Shown in pieces: positions 35,302 to 46,044 of a DNA stretch of 64,000 nucleotides. The DNA is taken from positions 45,241,794-45,305,793 of the forward strand of contig OY294046.1 in NCBI GenBank assembly GCA_958510825.1, in the 5' to 3' direction. Origin of the DNA: Brachypterus glaber (lineage: Eukaryota; Arthropoda; Insecta; Coleoptera; Kateretidae). The notes beneath the pieces were generated by a model. That model ran no database searches, was not told where the DNA came from, and saw only the letters and a list, made by a program, of their open reading frames with translations. The translations under genes and the position numbers were made by a program. How positions within the stretch are numbered: the first letter of the stretch is position 1; every line of letters starts with the position of its first letter.

Positions 35302-35768
35302 GAGGTTAACCTCAATTGCTGAAATTAAATCTAATAATAAAATTTTTCTAACTCCACCCCCTCGGGGGTGAGGGGATAAATATATTTTTGGTTTTTGGGG
35401 TCCACGAATCTGAATATGATAATAATTTTTTTCTATATTTACCCCCTAAGGGGCGAGGGGTAGTTCTCGTAAAAATTGGTATATTGGGGTTTTTGAGGTT
35501 GCTGAAAGTGAATTTATTAATAAATAAAACTCCACCCCCTGAGGGGCGGGGGGTAGTTTTCGTGAAAATTTGTATATTCTGGTTTTTAAGGTTGCTGAAA
35601 GTGAATTTGATAATAAAAAAACTCTAACTTCACCGCCTGAGGAGCGGGGGGTAGTTTTTGGGAAACTTGGTATATTGGGGGTTTTTAAATTTGCTGAAAG
35701 TGAATCTGCTAATAAAAATTCCATTTCACGAGCGGAGGTAAAAAATGGGAAAGCTCTTTTACTGGGCA

Positions 35769-36855
35769 GTGCATTATTTTTCTAGTGACGTGTCCATATA
35801 ATGTATATTCTCTAAAGAATTAATAAAAATTATCTATATTTACATAGTCCACATTTTAAGTTGGTATCTTAAGCAGTTTAAAATTTAAAGGGGGAGCGGA
35901 CTTTAGACACTCACTGTAGAATGACTCCTTCATAAGGGACTCGTTGCCAAATTAATATTGCAATTTATTGGTAAAATATTACGCAATTGCCCTTTCATTA
36001 TGTAATATATATTTTAAAAAAATTTGAAGGGTCTAAATCAAAAATGATGATACAGAAGAGGGTAAACACCCTATAATTAACCACCCCTAGTAATATTTTA
36101 TTAATATTTTCTTGCAATGTGTTACCAAAGCTAAAAAGTACTTTATTTACGAGTTTTGGTTAGATGGAAACATATTGCAAAATATATAAAAAAAATATTG
36201 TCGAAGGGCCCTCACCGAGGGTTGTTAATTATAGAGTATCTAACAGACAATATTTACCCTATAATGGCATCCTCGAACCCCTGTCCATAAAAACTTTAGC
36301 TTATTTTGATCTTAAGCATGATTTATGAATCATCGTTTTAAGAAAAAATGTTCAGACTCCTTATAATTTATTTACGTATTTATACATTTTATAGGGGCAT
36401 AGGTTTTCATTTTTAGGTTCACTTAAAAAAGAGATCAGGTTGGGGCAACCATAAAGATTGTTCTCGCCGAAAAAAATTCTGCCACATTATTAACTATGGA
36501 ACTATTATTGAGCACTGCGTTATTTTGCTTTATTTTAACAAAACATTTATAAATGCTTTTGTTTCCTCTTTAGGACTTTTCTTGTTCTTTGTACCATTTT
36601 CTTCTTGACTTTAAAAAATTATTTGCATTATTTTAATGCCAACGGTTTTATAACAATAAATGTAAACCTTGTGTTTTCATTCTTTCATAGGAAATTGAGT
36701 TAACTATGCCAACAATAAAACAAGAAACAAATGAACATCAACTCAAATAGATTTTGCGCGGGTCCTCGAAGTTTATTTATAATTTCTGAATACTTGGTTT
36801 AATATAAAAACAAAACGTTCTATATGATATACTAGGGCAGACATTATGTTTTTTT
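35769..36855. other. AT-rich stretch without recognisable gene
   Basis: A weak inverted relationship between about 36060 (GGTAAACACCCTATAATTAA) and 36225-36265 suggests a decayed hairpin element. Nothing coding. Confidence 0.35.
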
Positions 36856-37197
36856 TAATTTGGTCCCTAAAATTCATAAAATTATTCATAAATCATAAAA
36901 AATCGCTGGAAATTGTCTGTAATTTTTGTTTTTGAAAAATTTAAAGGTCTTAAAATAGTATTTTTTTCCTTTTGAGCACACATATTTCTACCATAAATTT
37001 TAGTAAAACGGTAAACAAACATTTTAAGTGAATCACATCGGACTGAATTTAATTTTATCTAATGCATTCTAATATTTATTTATAATATTAAAACTATTTA
37101 ATTAAAACAAAACGAGCTAAGGGCCAAATAAGAGCTCCTAAATAAGTCACTTTGAGAAGCCCTTGTTTGACTCTTAGCTCGTTTGTGTTTTAATTAA

Positions 37198-37213
37198 ATT
37201 ATTTTAATATTAT
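37198..37213. repeat. Target-site duplication, left
   Basis: ATTATTTTAATATTAT is repeated exactly at 41204-41219, immediately outside the Penelope-like element. The first six bases also match the inverted junction copy, so the true length is 10-16 bp. Confidence 0.8.
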
Positions 37214-37270
37214 TCAAAAAATAAAACATTCGTTTTGGGTTAATTTTGGCAAATTTTAATCGTCACTTTT

Positions 37271-37310
37271 CAGTACTTAACAGTTTCGGTCTATATTAGA
37301 CCTTTATCAA
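37271..37310 (-). ncRNA. Degenerate hammerhead-like motif in the pseudo-LTR
   Basis: On the minus strand TTGATAA is followed by a hairpin GGTCT-AATAT-AGACC, GAAAC, and a short ACT/AGT stem with a GTTA loop. The layout is that of a hammerhead, but the C3 and G8 positions are changed, one extra A precedes stem II and stem I is poor. It is probably vestigial. A second copy lies at 40315-40354. Confidence 0.45.
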
Positions 37311-37730
37311 AAGCTAAAAATTACAATGGGATAAGATATAACGCATAATTATAAAAATATTAAAAGTTTTTTAAAATGAACCTAACCTAAAAAACTTACC
37401 ATCTAAATTATGAGCATTATTTTTACAAATTCCGAACATACCATGGAACTAATTACTGGCTACTTATACAAACATTACATTACACAGTTACATAATTTGT
37501 TTGAACTGAATAGATCAAACTAATTAACATTTTCTTAAAATTACAAAGTGCAACCGTACAGGTCATGGCTGCCAAGAGATGTTCAAGGGTTGTTCCAATT
37601 AAAAATAAAGCCAACAATTTTACTAACAGAACAATACTGAAATGGTACAATTCCACAATATACTATGCATCATCATTATTAATAATAATAATAATAATAA
37701 TAATACTAATAAAAATAATACGGTACACCA

Positions 37731-40190
37731 TCATTGTTGTAAAGCATGTATGTTTCTGATTAAGTAGACATAAATGTTGCTGAGGTCATCAGTATCGGAC
37801 TTATAGTTTATAGAATCAGAGTGACTGATGATCTGCACCATTTCCATCAATTCCCTTCTCTTTTTATGTTGTATTCTATTTAAAATTTCGATATTATCTA
37901 TGTTAAAATCAAAATGGTGACCAGTCTCAAGGTGGTGATATGTCAAGGCTGTTTTATTGTCTTTGATGTGTTTACAAGTTGATTTATGGGTGCTAATACG
38001 AGCACCTAACGAGGTCATTGATTGTCCAATATAACAACCTTCACAATGAAAACATTTAATTTTATAAATGGTATCAGTCATGGCTCCTTTCTTTTCAATG
38101 TCTTTTAACTTACTAAAAAATATATTGCCAACAGTGTTTCTACTGTATGTTGCAAATGCAGCGTTTTGAGTTTTTAAGATATTAATGAGTTTATTTGTTA
38201 ATTTTGGTATTATAGCTAAACTACAATATTTCTTAGTTATGTTGGTAGGTATATTGGTACCTTGATCGGTTTTATTTTTAAATTTTTCTATTACCGAATT
38301 AACAAATTTTATTGGATAACTATTTTCTATGAACTTCTGTTTAATGTTATTTATATTTTTATGGTGAAAGGAATCATGACTAAGTTTTTTAATTCTAATT
38401 AGATCCTGTTTAATAAGGTTTATTTTTTGATGTGTAGGGTGCAGGGAGGCAAAATTAATTGTTCTGTTAGTATTTGTAGGCTTTTTATAGATATCTGTTA
38501 TTAACGTACCATTGTCATTCCTTATGACAAGTACATCAAGGAATGGCAATTTTTTGTCAATTTCATTTTCTAAGGTAAACGTTAACTTTTCATTGATTGA
38601 GTTAAAAGCAGCTAAAACATTATTGATTTCATCTTCAGGTAATATTGCAAAAATGTCATCGACATAAACCCAAAAGTATGGAATCAATTCTGGAAACATA
38701 CTTATCACAGTCTTAATTATATAGTTCATCACAAGATTTGCAAAAATGGGTGATGAAGGACACCCCATGGGGCTTCCATCAACCAATTTATAAAAAATGC
38801 CTAAACTCACGCAATAACCACTTTCACATATAAATTCAATCAGTGAAATAAACGTCTCCTTATCTATGTTACAGAATTGTTCAATTTTCGACCAAAAATC
38901 TAGTATACAATTAATTACTAGACCCTGGGGCAAATTTGTGAACAGGGACACCACATCGAACGATACCAATCTATGGCTAGGTAATATCACAATATCTTTA
39001 ATAATGTTTACAAATTCGTATGAGTTTTTAACAGTATAGTTAAATTCAGGTATTAAATTATTTAGTATTTTCGTTACAAATTTAGATAAATTATAGCTCG
39101 GGGAGTTTATGGAAGCTACTATGGGTCGTAAGGGAACATCCTCCTTGTGGACTTTGGGTAGTCCATAAATCTTAGGAGGTAAGCAATTATTATTGATTAA
39201 TATTTTAGCATATTGTTTGTCAATATGTTCTTTTTTAAGCAAAGTGTCAATTAATTCATTAGCCATAGATTGATATTGTCTTGTGGGGTCACTATTTAAT
39301 TTTTCAAAACAAGTACCATCATTTAATAGTGCATTCAATTTACGAAAATATTCTTCTCTTGACAGTATGACCGTTATGTTACCTTTATCAGCCTTGACTA
39401 CTAAAATATTTTTATGCATACTAAGGAATTTTTTAGTTATTTTTATCTCATACTGAAGTTTTTTATTCAAAAGGTCAGGATGGTGTTTCACATTATTAAC
39501 ATAATTTGTAATCGTGTTAGTACATTGTGCTCGTACCATATTCTTGTTGTCATAGTTTAGTCGTGTGATAGACATTTCTGTGTCACATAGCAGGTCTTTT
39601 AATGGAAGAGCAGGTGTGCTGTATGGTAAGACGAACTTGGGGCCTAATGACAGAATGTCTTGAACTTCAGTTGGTAATTCGACTTCAGTTGTGTTCACTA
39701 TCCATTCTTTTGAAGTTTGTGGTGTAACACTACATTGCTGTGTTCTTAGGGTATTTAGTTTTTTGTTGTGTGTTATCTTTAATTGTTTTCTAAAAGTTCT
39801 GCATATTCTTTGATGAAAATTAATACAGTTTTGTGTAATTATGGCTGGTAATATTTTATTTATTTTAAGAATAATGGCCCTTATTCCACTTTTTACTTGA
39901 TTTATTTGCCAGAAAGTGGTTTTAATTTCTATGGTTAAACATTTTTTCTGGAATGATGTTACTGCCTTGTCTATATTTGACTTATAAGGGCTATCCTCAA
40001 TAAGCATACTGTATACAGAATTAAAATTTCTTTTAATATGGTTAGGTATAATTGTTTCTCGTTTGCATGTGAGTAAAAATTTTTTTCTAGCAGTCAAGCT
40101 AATCAATTTCTTTCTTAATTTAATCCATTCTTTCAAACATACACAAGCTTCAGTTCCATGGTATGTTCTAATATCTTGGTAGAATCCCAT
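37731..40190 (-). CDS. Penelope-like reverse transcriptase with GIY-YIG endonuclease
   Basis: The intact 819-codon frame has the length and order typical of animal Penelope proteins. The N-terminal third is Lys-rich, with the conserved VVKADKGN block near residue 265. The reverse transcriptase follows: YGLPKVHK (about 345), LVSFDVVSLFTNLP (about 410), DGSPMGCPSSPIFANL (about 474), and YVDD with Tyr509 and the catalytic Asp511-Asp512. LPFLDVLV and the LHPTHQK region link to the C-terminal endonuclease: IYKIKC (Ile708-Tyr709), a CysXXCys pair, CYIGQS (Tyr720-Gly722), and Arg731 in GARISTHK. The HHLETGHHFDF block and a final Glu-rich helix follow. The enzyme nicks target DNA and primes reverse transcription there. 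No intron is visible. The ATG at 40190 lies 68 bp inside the right pseudo-LTR boundary. Every catalytic residue I can name is present. Confidence 0.93.
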   Translation of the reverse strand: MGFYQDIRTYHGTEACVCLKEWIKLRKKLISLTARKKFLLTCKRETIIPNHIKRNFNSVYSMLIEDSPYKSNIDKAVTSFQKKCLTIEIKTTFWQINQVKSGIRAIILKINKILPAIITQNCINFHQRICRTFRKQLKITHNKKLNTLRTQQCSVTPQTSKEWIVNTTEVELPTEVQDILSLGPKFVLPYSTPALPLKDLLCDTEMSITRLNYDNKNMVRAQCTNTITNYVNNVKHHPDLLNKKLQYEIKITKKFLSMHKNILVVKADKGNITVILSREEYFRKLNALLNDGTCFEKLNSDPTRQYQSMANELIDTLLKKEHIDKQYAKILINNNCLPPKIYGLPKVHKEDVPLRPIVASINSPSYNLSKFVTKILNNLIPEFNYTVKNSYEFVNIIKDIVILPSHRLVSFDVVSLFTNLPQGLVINCILDFWSKIEQFCNIDKETFISLIEFICESGYCVSLGIFYKLVDGSPMGCPSSPIFANLVMNYIIKTVISMFPELIPYFWVYVDDIFAILPEDEINNVLAAFNSINEKLTFTLENEIDKKLPFLDVLVIRNDNGTLITDIYKKPTNTNRTINFASLHPTHQKINLIKQDLIRIKKLSHDSFHHKNINNIKQKFIENSYPIKFVNSVIEKFKNKTDQGTNIPTNITKKYCSLAIIPKLTNKLINILKTQNAAFATYSRNTVGNIFFSKLKDIEKKGAMTDTIYKIKCFHCEGCYIGQSMTSLGARISTHKSTCKHIKDNKTALTYHHLETGHHFDFNIDNIEILNRIQHKKRRELMEMVQIISHSDSINYKSDTDDLSNIYVYLIRNIHALQQ

Positions 40191-40314
40191 GATGTAAATA
40201 GAGTTGTACCCAATTTAAATTCAATAATACTAACTATACGTTGCCAATGCAATTTATTCAAAAAATAAAACATTCGTTTTGGGTTAATTTTGGCAAATTT
40301 TAATCGTCACTTTT

Positions 40315-40354
40315 CAGTACTTAACAGTTTCGGTCTATATTAGACCTTTATCAA
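40315..40354 (-). ncRNA. Degenerate hammerhead-like motif, second pseudo-LTR
   Basis: Identical to 37271-37310 and exactly one unit (3044 bp) away, so it has the same core substitutions. It would mark the 5' side of a unit-length RNA if any residual cleavage existed. Confidence 0.45.
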
Positions 40355-40774
40355 AAGCTAAAAATTACAATGGGATAAGATATAACGCATAATTATAAAA
40401 ATATTAAAAGTTTTTTAAAATGAACCTAACCTAAAAAACTTACCATCTAAATTATGAGCATTATTTTTACAAATTCCGAACATACCATGGAACTAATTAC
40501 TGGCTACTTATACAAACATTACATTACACAGTTACATAATTTGTTTGAACTGAATAGATCAAACTAATTAACATTTTCTTAAAATTACAAAGTGCAACCG
40601 TACAGGTCATGGCTGCCAAGAGATGTTCAAGGGTTGTTCCAATTAAAAATAAAGCCAACAATTTTACTAACAGAACAATACTGAAATGGTACAATTCCAC
40701 AATATACTATGCATCATCATTATTAATAATAATAATAATAATAATAATACTAATAAAAATAATACGGTACACCA

Positions 40775-41125
40775 TCATTGTTGTAAAGCATGTATGTTTC
40801 TGATTAAGTAGACATAAATGTTGCTGAGGTCATCAGTATCGGACTTATAGTTTATAGAATCAGAGTGACTGATGATCTGCACCATTTCCATCAATTCCCT
40901 TCTCTTTTTATGTTGTATTCTATTTAAAATTTCGATATTATCTATGTTAAAATCAAAATGGTGACCAGTCTCAAGGTGGTGATATGTCAAGGCTGTTTTA
41001 TTGTCTTTGATGTGTTTACAAGTTGATTTATGGGTGCTAATACGAGCACCTAACGAGGTCATTGATTGTCCAATATAACAACCTTCACAATGAAAACATT
41101 TAATTTTATAAATGGTATCAGTCAT
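40775..41125 (-). pseudogene. Duplicated C-terminal GIY-YIG fragment of the Penelope gene
   Basis: The 116 codons are identical to residues 704-819 of the full protein and lie within the 5'-truncated second unit. They are a consequence of the partial head-to-tail dimer and not a separate gene. The frame opens with Met-Thr-Asp only because truncation happens to fall beside an internal Met. Confidence 0.9.
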
Positions 41126-41255
41126 CAGTCATCAGTCAAAAAAATTAACCCAAAACGAATGTTTTATTTTTTGAATAAATTGCATTGGCAACGTATAGTT
41201 AGTATTATTTTAATATTATGAATAAATATTAGAATGTATTAAATAAATAGTTATT

Positions 41256-41855
41256 TATATACCAAGGGACTAAACTCGCTGTTTTAGTCCCGCTGCATTA
41301 GTTTTTACTGAGCGAGCGTAGCGAGCGAGGGAAACAGAAATGCAAGGGACTAAAACAGCCAAGTTTAGTCCTGAGGTATATACACTATTTTTTGCAGGAC
41401 CAAACATAATTTAGCTAGGTAGATAAAATTAAAATTAAAAACCACGCGTCTAAAATCGGTTGTTTTATTTTCGTAATTTAATCAAGATGCCTGTAAATTG
41501 CGAAAAGTCAGTTTCATGGCTATCGCGATTTCAATTGTTTTTTAATATGGTTGACACAAACGTCAAAAAAATGAACGAATATGATAAATTTTAAGTTATG
41601 GACAAATTGTTATAACAATGTTATTTTTAAAGGTTTTCTTTGTTAAAATCAAATAAATTGGTTTGAATCGCTAATTTATTACAAAACACCACCAAACCTA
41701 ATTTTTGAACCAGCAAAGCACATATTAAGTATAATATTTTAATATTCTCAAGGTTGCCGTGATTTTTATTCCCTAGGGAGAAAAACGGCCAGTTTAGTCC
41801 CGAGAATGAAAGCGTAAAATTAAGTTTTAGTCTTGGTCATGCAAAAAATAAATTT
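41256..41855. mobile_element. Probable insertion in the right palindrome arm (GGGACTAAA hairpins)
   Basis: The block is absent from the other arm. AATAAAT is found at both edges. It contains several inverted GGGACTAAA/TTTAGTCCC pairs (41266-41292, 41343-41372, 41788), a GAGCGAGCGTAGCGAGCGAG segment near 41311, and TTTTTTGCAGGACC facing GGTCATGCAAAAAA. No coding frame. Confidence 0.5.
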
Positions 41856-42133
41856 AGTGCGATCTGATACATTTATAAAATGTTTGGTTACTGTTTGACT
41901 TTAATGTTGATATGGTAGAAGTTCGCAAATTTTGGTGTTAGGGGCAACTTTGGCGGATCTTCGGCACGGATTATATCTTTTGCAGAAATTTGGCACATAG
42001 TTTTTTATGCTCAAAAGGAAAAAAATAAGATTTCAAGCCCTTTAAATTTTTCACTTACAAAAATTACAGACAATTTTCAACGTTTTTTTACGATTGATGG
42101 GTATTTTACGAATTTTAGGGGCCCAATTGGGAC

Positions 42134-43575
42134 CCTTAGAGAAGTATGATCACTCTCATATTTTCAGAATGAAAAATTTAAGATAATATAAAATATAGGG
42201 TCCACCATAATAATACACAAAGTATATTAACCGTTGCACATAATTGTATTACAGTAATCATATTCCTAGACAGAAATTTTGCAAAACTTTGAAATCACTT
42301 AATGAATATTCACTTCAAATAATTATGAACAGAATCTAGCAATCTTGCTGGTATAATCATATAACCTACAATTTTCTGGGAGTGTTGATGGGCAATTATA
42401 CTTACAAATTGTCCTCCTCGCGATAAACAATAAAACGGGTGCATTCTATCAGAGCCCACTCGATCATTGTAATTCAAAACTGAAATAGATGATTATCTCT
42501 TTGCCTGCATGACATAATCTTTGTCTTTGAATATTTTTGTTTGTCCATTAGTAAAGGTACTTGCTAGTCGTTTAAAGTTTGACTTAAGTGAAAGGAAGAA
42601 GACCATATACCAAAGGCATTTTAAACTTGCAACAATGACTCCATCTATTAATTCACGTTAGAACTAACCCTTTAACGGGAAGAATAGAAGGGGCTTTTAA
42701 ATAGATTTTGTTTTATAATTTTTGTTGATAATATTTATCAATAAAACAATTTTTAATAATTTTTTTTTGAGTTTTTTTTATTCGTTTGGTTCTAATTTGG
42801 AGGTATGTATGTGTACCAGTGAGCGTTGTCGAGAAAGTAAAACAGTGAGTTTGCGCTGGTACATATATGTACATACCATATAATAATGATGATATAATAA
42901 TGATTAAAATAAAAAAAAAACTATGAAATTTTACTCTTAACCTCGATCATTGGTAAAAATTTTTACCACGTCATTTTAGAGTTTTTTTCACCACATAGCG
43001 CCACTGATACTATAGTATATTTAACTTCAAGATGAAGTAGAAGTAAATAAAGGAATCGCGCAAGCGGCATGCCGCGGCACCAACAATGTTGCGAATGTTG
43101 AGAGAGTAGGGATGTAGAAAATTAAACAGGTCAGTACGTAAGCACTTGCGATGAAGCGTACAATGCATTGCAATGGACCGTTATATAGAAATATTTTATT
43201 TTGAGTCCTATCCTGTCACTAAATCCGTATTCTACTGACGCATGTACCTCTAAGCGTTAAAGGGTTAAGGGTAGATATCTTTTTAAAATTAAAAAAAGTA
43301 GACCACTTTAAAATCCTTGCAATGATTTCTGCCCCATTTAGTTACTTTATTCACAATCGGTTCGTTTCATTTCTAAGCTTTGAAAAGTTGCTTTCAGAAA
43401 ATCCCGATCAAAACAAAAACATTTTTATCGATGTACGATGAACGATGTATCACTGACAAAAGTAGTTTATACCATAAACTATACTATAATATAAACTGTA
43501 TGGAAATATAAAAAAAAAACAGTAATAAAACTTTTTAGGATAGTTGACAAAACCACAAATTATATCAAGAAAATT
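42134..43575. other. Gene-free stretch with a hairpin at 42802-42880
   Basis: GGTATGTATGTGTACCAG faces CTGGTACATATATGTACATACC-like sequence around a loop of about 35 bp. No gene was recognised. Confidence 0.45.
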
Positions 43576-43580
43576 ATATT

Positions 43581-43706
43581 TGTGGCTTGGTTCTAAAAGG
43601 GCCAATGTCACTTTGTCAATAGCAGCGTTTTTAAAATTATACATTAGTTGACGTAAAAACGCTGATATTGACAAAGTGACATTGGCCCTTTTAGAACCAA
43701 GCCACA
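43581..43706. mobile_element. Near-perfect hairpin MITE with 53 bp arms
   Basis: The arm starting TGTGGCTTGGTTCTAAAAGG (43581-43633) is matched by its complement at 43654-43706 with very few differences, around a loop of about 20 bp. The high arm identity suggests a young insertion or maintained pairing. No open frame of its own. Confidence 0.7.
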
Positions 43707-44565
43707 TATATATAGAGAGTAATTCAGTAAAAACCCTTTGGCATTTTGCAAGAAGCTTGTTGTTGATGCATTTATCCGATTTTTTTTGTATTTAGTTATT
43801 TCTTCGACACTTTTGATGAAACAGTGTTTAACATTTTAGTAATCACAATTTTGTCAGACGTCTTTGACACTGAAATACTACAAATTTCGGATACATTCAA
43901 CAATTTGACAACAAAGCTTACTGCAAAATTTCTGCCAATTCACCGTCCCCCAAATATTATCCCTTTCACTATGTCTCTGGTTAAATTGGCAATATCAAAT
44001 TATGGCCCTCAAACGTACGGTACGCCACTGATTTATTTTTACATATATATAATTATTTATATCTTTGACGAACAATTGCCACACTGTACGTTAGTCAGCG
44101 TATAGAATTATTTAATATTTTAAACAAAATAATGAATAAATATTCGATAGCATCAACAGAGAATTATTATACTACTCGCAGCTTCACAGTAGAGAAGTCT
44201 TATACGTTTATTTTGGACCCATTAAAAAGCCCAAAATAAAAAGAAAATCCGTCTCAAATGCATTAATGAGCGAGAGTACTTTCTCTTTAAAAAATAAAAT
44301 TCATCGTTGATTAATATGAATAATAATATTTGTTATTGTTATTTGTTCATGGAAAAAAATATAATATTTTTTTTTCACGTTTTGGGTGTTTTTTAAAATT
44401 TTCTTATATTGTGAATAATAAAATTATGTCCAGAAACAATTTTCTATATTTTGGGGGACAGAAGGGGCCATAAAAAAAAACCTTAATAAAAAAAAACCTT
44501 AATAACATTTGTAATTTTTATTTACCTTTTAGGTGGTTTTTAATTTTTTTTTCTATCACAAAGCT
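43707..44565. other. Stretch without recognisable gene
   Basis: A 93-codon frame at 43824-44105 shows no recognisable family, and I do not call it a gene. The rest is AT-rich. Confidence 0.35.
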
Positions 44566-44569
44566 ATGG

Positions 44570-45350
44570 CCAAAACAAAAATTTAACCCCCCTTAACTCA
44601 CCCAAACTGCCAAACATCCATAGAAATTCTTAACTTCCGCACGAAAACTCAAGAAAAATCTGATCGACTTCAGATTTTTAGGAAAAATTAGTCTTTCTAG
44701 GGCACGAAAGTTATTTAAATTAAAAAGTATCATCCCAAAAATAAAAAAAGTTATGGGGGCTAAACCTTTAAAAAAATATCGAAAATGGAAAAAAAATTGG
44801 ATCAACATTTTTTTCGGGAGAATTACTTTTATTACGTCACTTAAAATAATAAAATTAGAAATATCTTAATAAAATAAAACAAGCCGTGAAGATATGTAAT
44901 GCTACGCATTCCATTACATATTTTTCAGTAAATAGTATATTGCATTTTCCCAAATACTTATAACAAAAATACAAATAACTAAAAAAAAATAATTAAAAAA
45001 AAAATTCGAAAATTTTTTTTTATTCTTTTTGCAAAAAATGAAAAATTAAGTTTTTATTATTTTAAAAGATTTAACCCCTCATAACTTTTTATTTTTTGGA
45101 GGATTACTTTGAAAAACAACAGGAATAGAACTTTTTTTTTTCCTGATAATTTGAAGTCGGTCGGATTATTCGTTGAGTTATCGTGTCTATAAAAAACCTG
45201 ACATCAGACAGACAGACGGACATTTTTAAACTTTATTATTTTTTCATGAAATACATTTGTATCCAAGATTTTTTTGTCTATGACGTTTTTTGGCGATTTT
45301 GGGAAATTCGAAACTACCGTATATTATTCTAGAGCAGGCGCTGTAAATAA
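44570..45350 (-). mobile_element. Two adjacent inverted-orientation copies of the CACGGCTTGT family
   Basis: A complete-looking copy (44873-45350) reads on the minus strand from GGCGCTGTAAATAATA-type 5' sequence to ACAAGCCGTGAAGATATGTA at its 3' end. A partial copy (44570-44870, with GATCGACTTCAGATTTTTAG) lies beyond it. A short isolated TTCACGGCTTGT at 45434 may be a third end. Confidence 0.5.
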
Positions 45351-45450
45351 TATAAGTTTAACTTAAAACTTCACTAAAAAAAGCTACCGATCACTGCGTT
45401 GAGTATACTTTAAAATGCAAAGCATTACATTACCTTCACGGCTTGTCATG

Positions 45451-46040
45451 ATATTGAAAAGACAATGGATCGGACGTTTCAACAAATTCCCGATTGGTGG
45501 CTTTGATAAGTCCGCATAATAAACGCCCTGTATATATAAATTGAATACTTAGCATTTTGTAATAGCTTTCGGCATTTTTATCAACAGATTTTTTAAAAAA
45601 GACATGTTCAAAATTCAAATTCCTTGATGAATACGAAATTAGAAAACATTAGATACACTCTGGGTGTCAAATATCGGTATTTTGGAAAAAACAAACGAAA
45701 CACCTCAATAAATTATATAAAAACATGGAATAAATACAAATTTCTTAATAAGGATTGGTTTGAATACAAATTTAAAAAAATATCAAAGACGCTTTTTGGA
45801 AGTGTCGGAATATTTAAATTAATAAAAAGGGTTTTCGTCGCAGATATTATCATAGGTAGTTAATATAAGAATATATAAATAAAACATACGGTTTTACCGC
45901 ACTTTGTCGTTCAACATCATGAAAATCTGGTATTCATGTGACAAATTATAATTATTGATGAAATATGCAAAACTTTTTGATATTATTTTATCCAATACAT
46001 ACATACGTACATACATATAGCTAATAAGACAATTACTATA
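45451..46040. other. AT-rich stretch, nothing recognised
   Basis: A TACATACGTACATACATA microsatellite-like run occurs near 45998. No gene is supported. Confidence 0.35.
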
Positions 46041-46044
46041 GTGG

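Larger units (their letters stand above)
32374..35768. mobile_element. Large TIR element with arms of about 95 bp tandem units
   Basis: Outer tips TGCCCAGTAAAAAAGCTTTC and the inverted GAAAGCTCTTTTACTGGGCA match over about 40 bp. The left arm (32430-33000) holds about six units of roughly 95 bp with core TTTTCACGAAAACTACCCCC and CAGCAACCTCAAAAACCCC. The right arm (35320-35720) holds four inverted units. The centre (33005-35040) is AT-rich, includes GACCGACCGACCGATC near 33155, and has taken in a 34785-35045 dispersed repeat and the 35081-35301 MITE. Open frames in the right arm are only products of the tandem repeat. No target duplication was resolved. Confidence 0.65.
37214..41203 (-). mobile_element. 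Full-length Penelope-like retroelement with pseudo-LTRs
   Basis: Direct copies of 868 bp (37214-38081 and 40258-41125) appear identical and frame the coding unit, so the structure is a 3044 bp unit plus a 5'-truncated second unit. The right copy carries only the last 116 codons of the gene. It is followed by three CAGTCAT repeats (41119-41137) and a segment of about 65 bp (41139-41203) that is the reverse complement of 40229-40292, the junction between units. A 16 bp target duplication encloses all. Identical repeats and an intact gene indicate a young, possibly active copy. Such pseudo-LTRs and 5' inversions are known for Penelope-like elements. Confidence 0.92.
36860..42130. repeat. Large palindrome interrupted by the Penelope-like element
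   Basis: The left arm (36860-37122) and right arm (37158-37213, continued at 41220-42130) are inverted copies. Matching blocks are AAAATTGTCTGTAATTTTTG, AAAAATTTAAAGG, TTTTTTTCCTTTTGAGCA, AAACATTTTA, TCTAATATTTATT and AACGAGCTAAG. The Penelope-like element sits in the right arm. A further block of about 600 bp (41256-41855) is private to the right arm. Confidence 0.7.

Noticed and set aside
35388..35785. Overlapping 71-92 codon frames on both strands
   Set aside because: They arise from in-phase reading of the 95 bp tandem units and are repetitive in all frames.
37565..37759. 64-codon plus-strand frame, repeated identically at 40609-40803
   Set aside because: Lies in the pseudo-LTR antisense to the Penelope gene and is an AAT-repeat-driven frame with a run of Ile.
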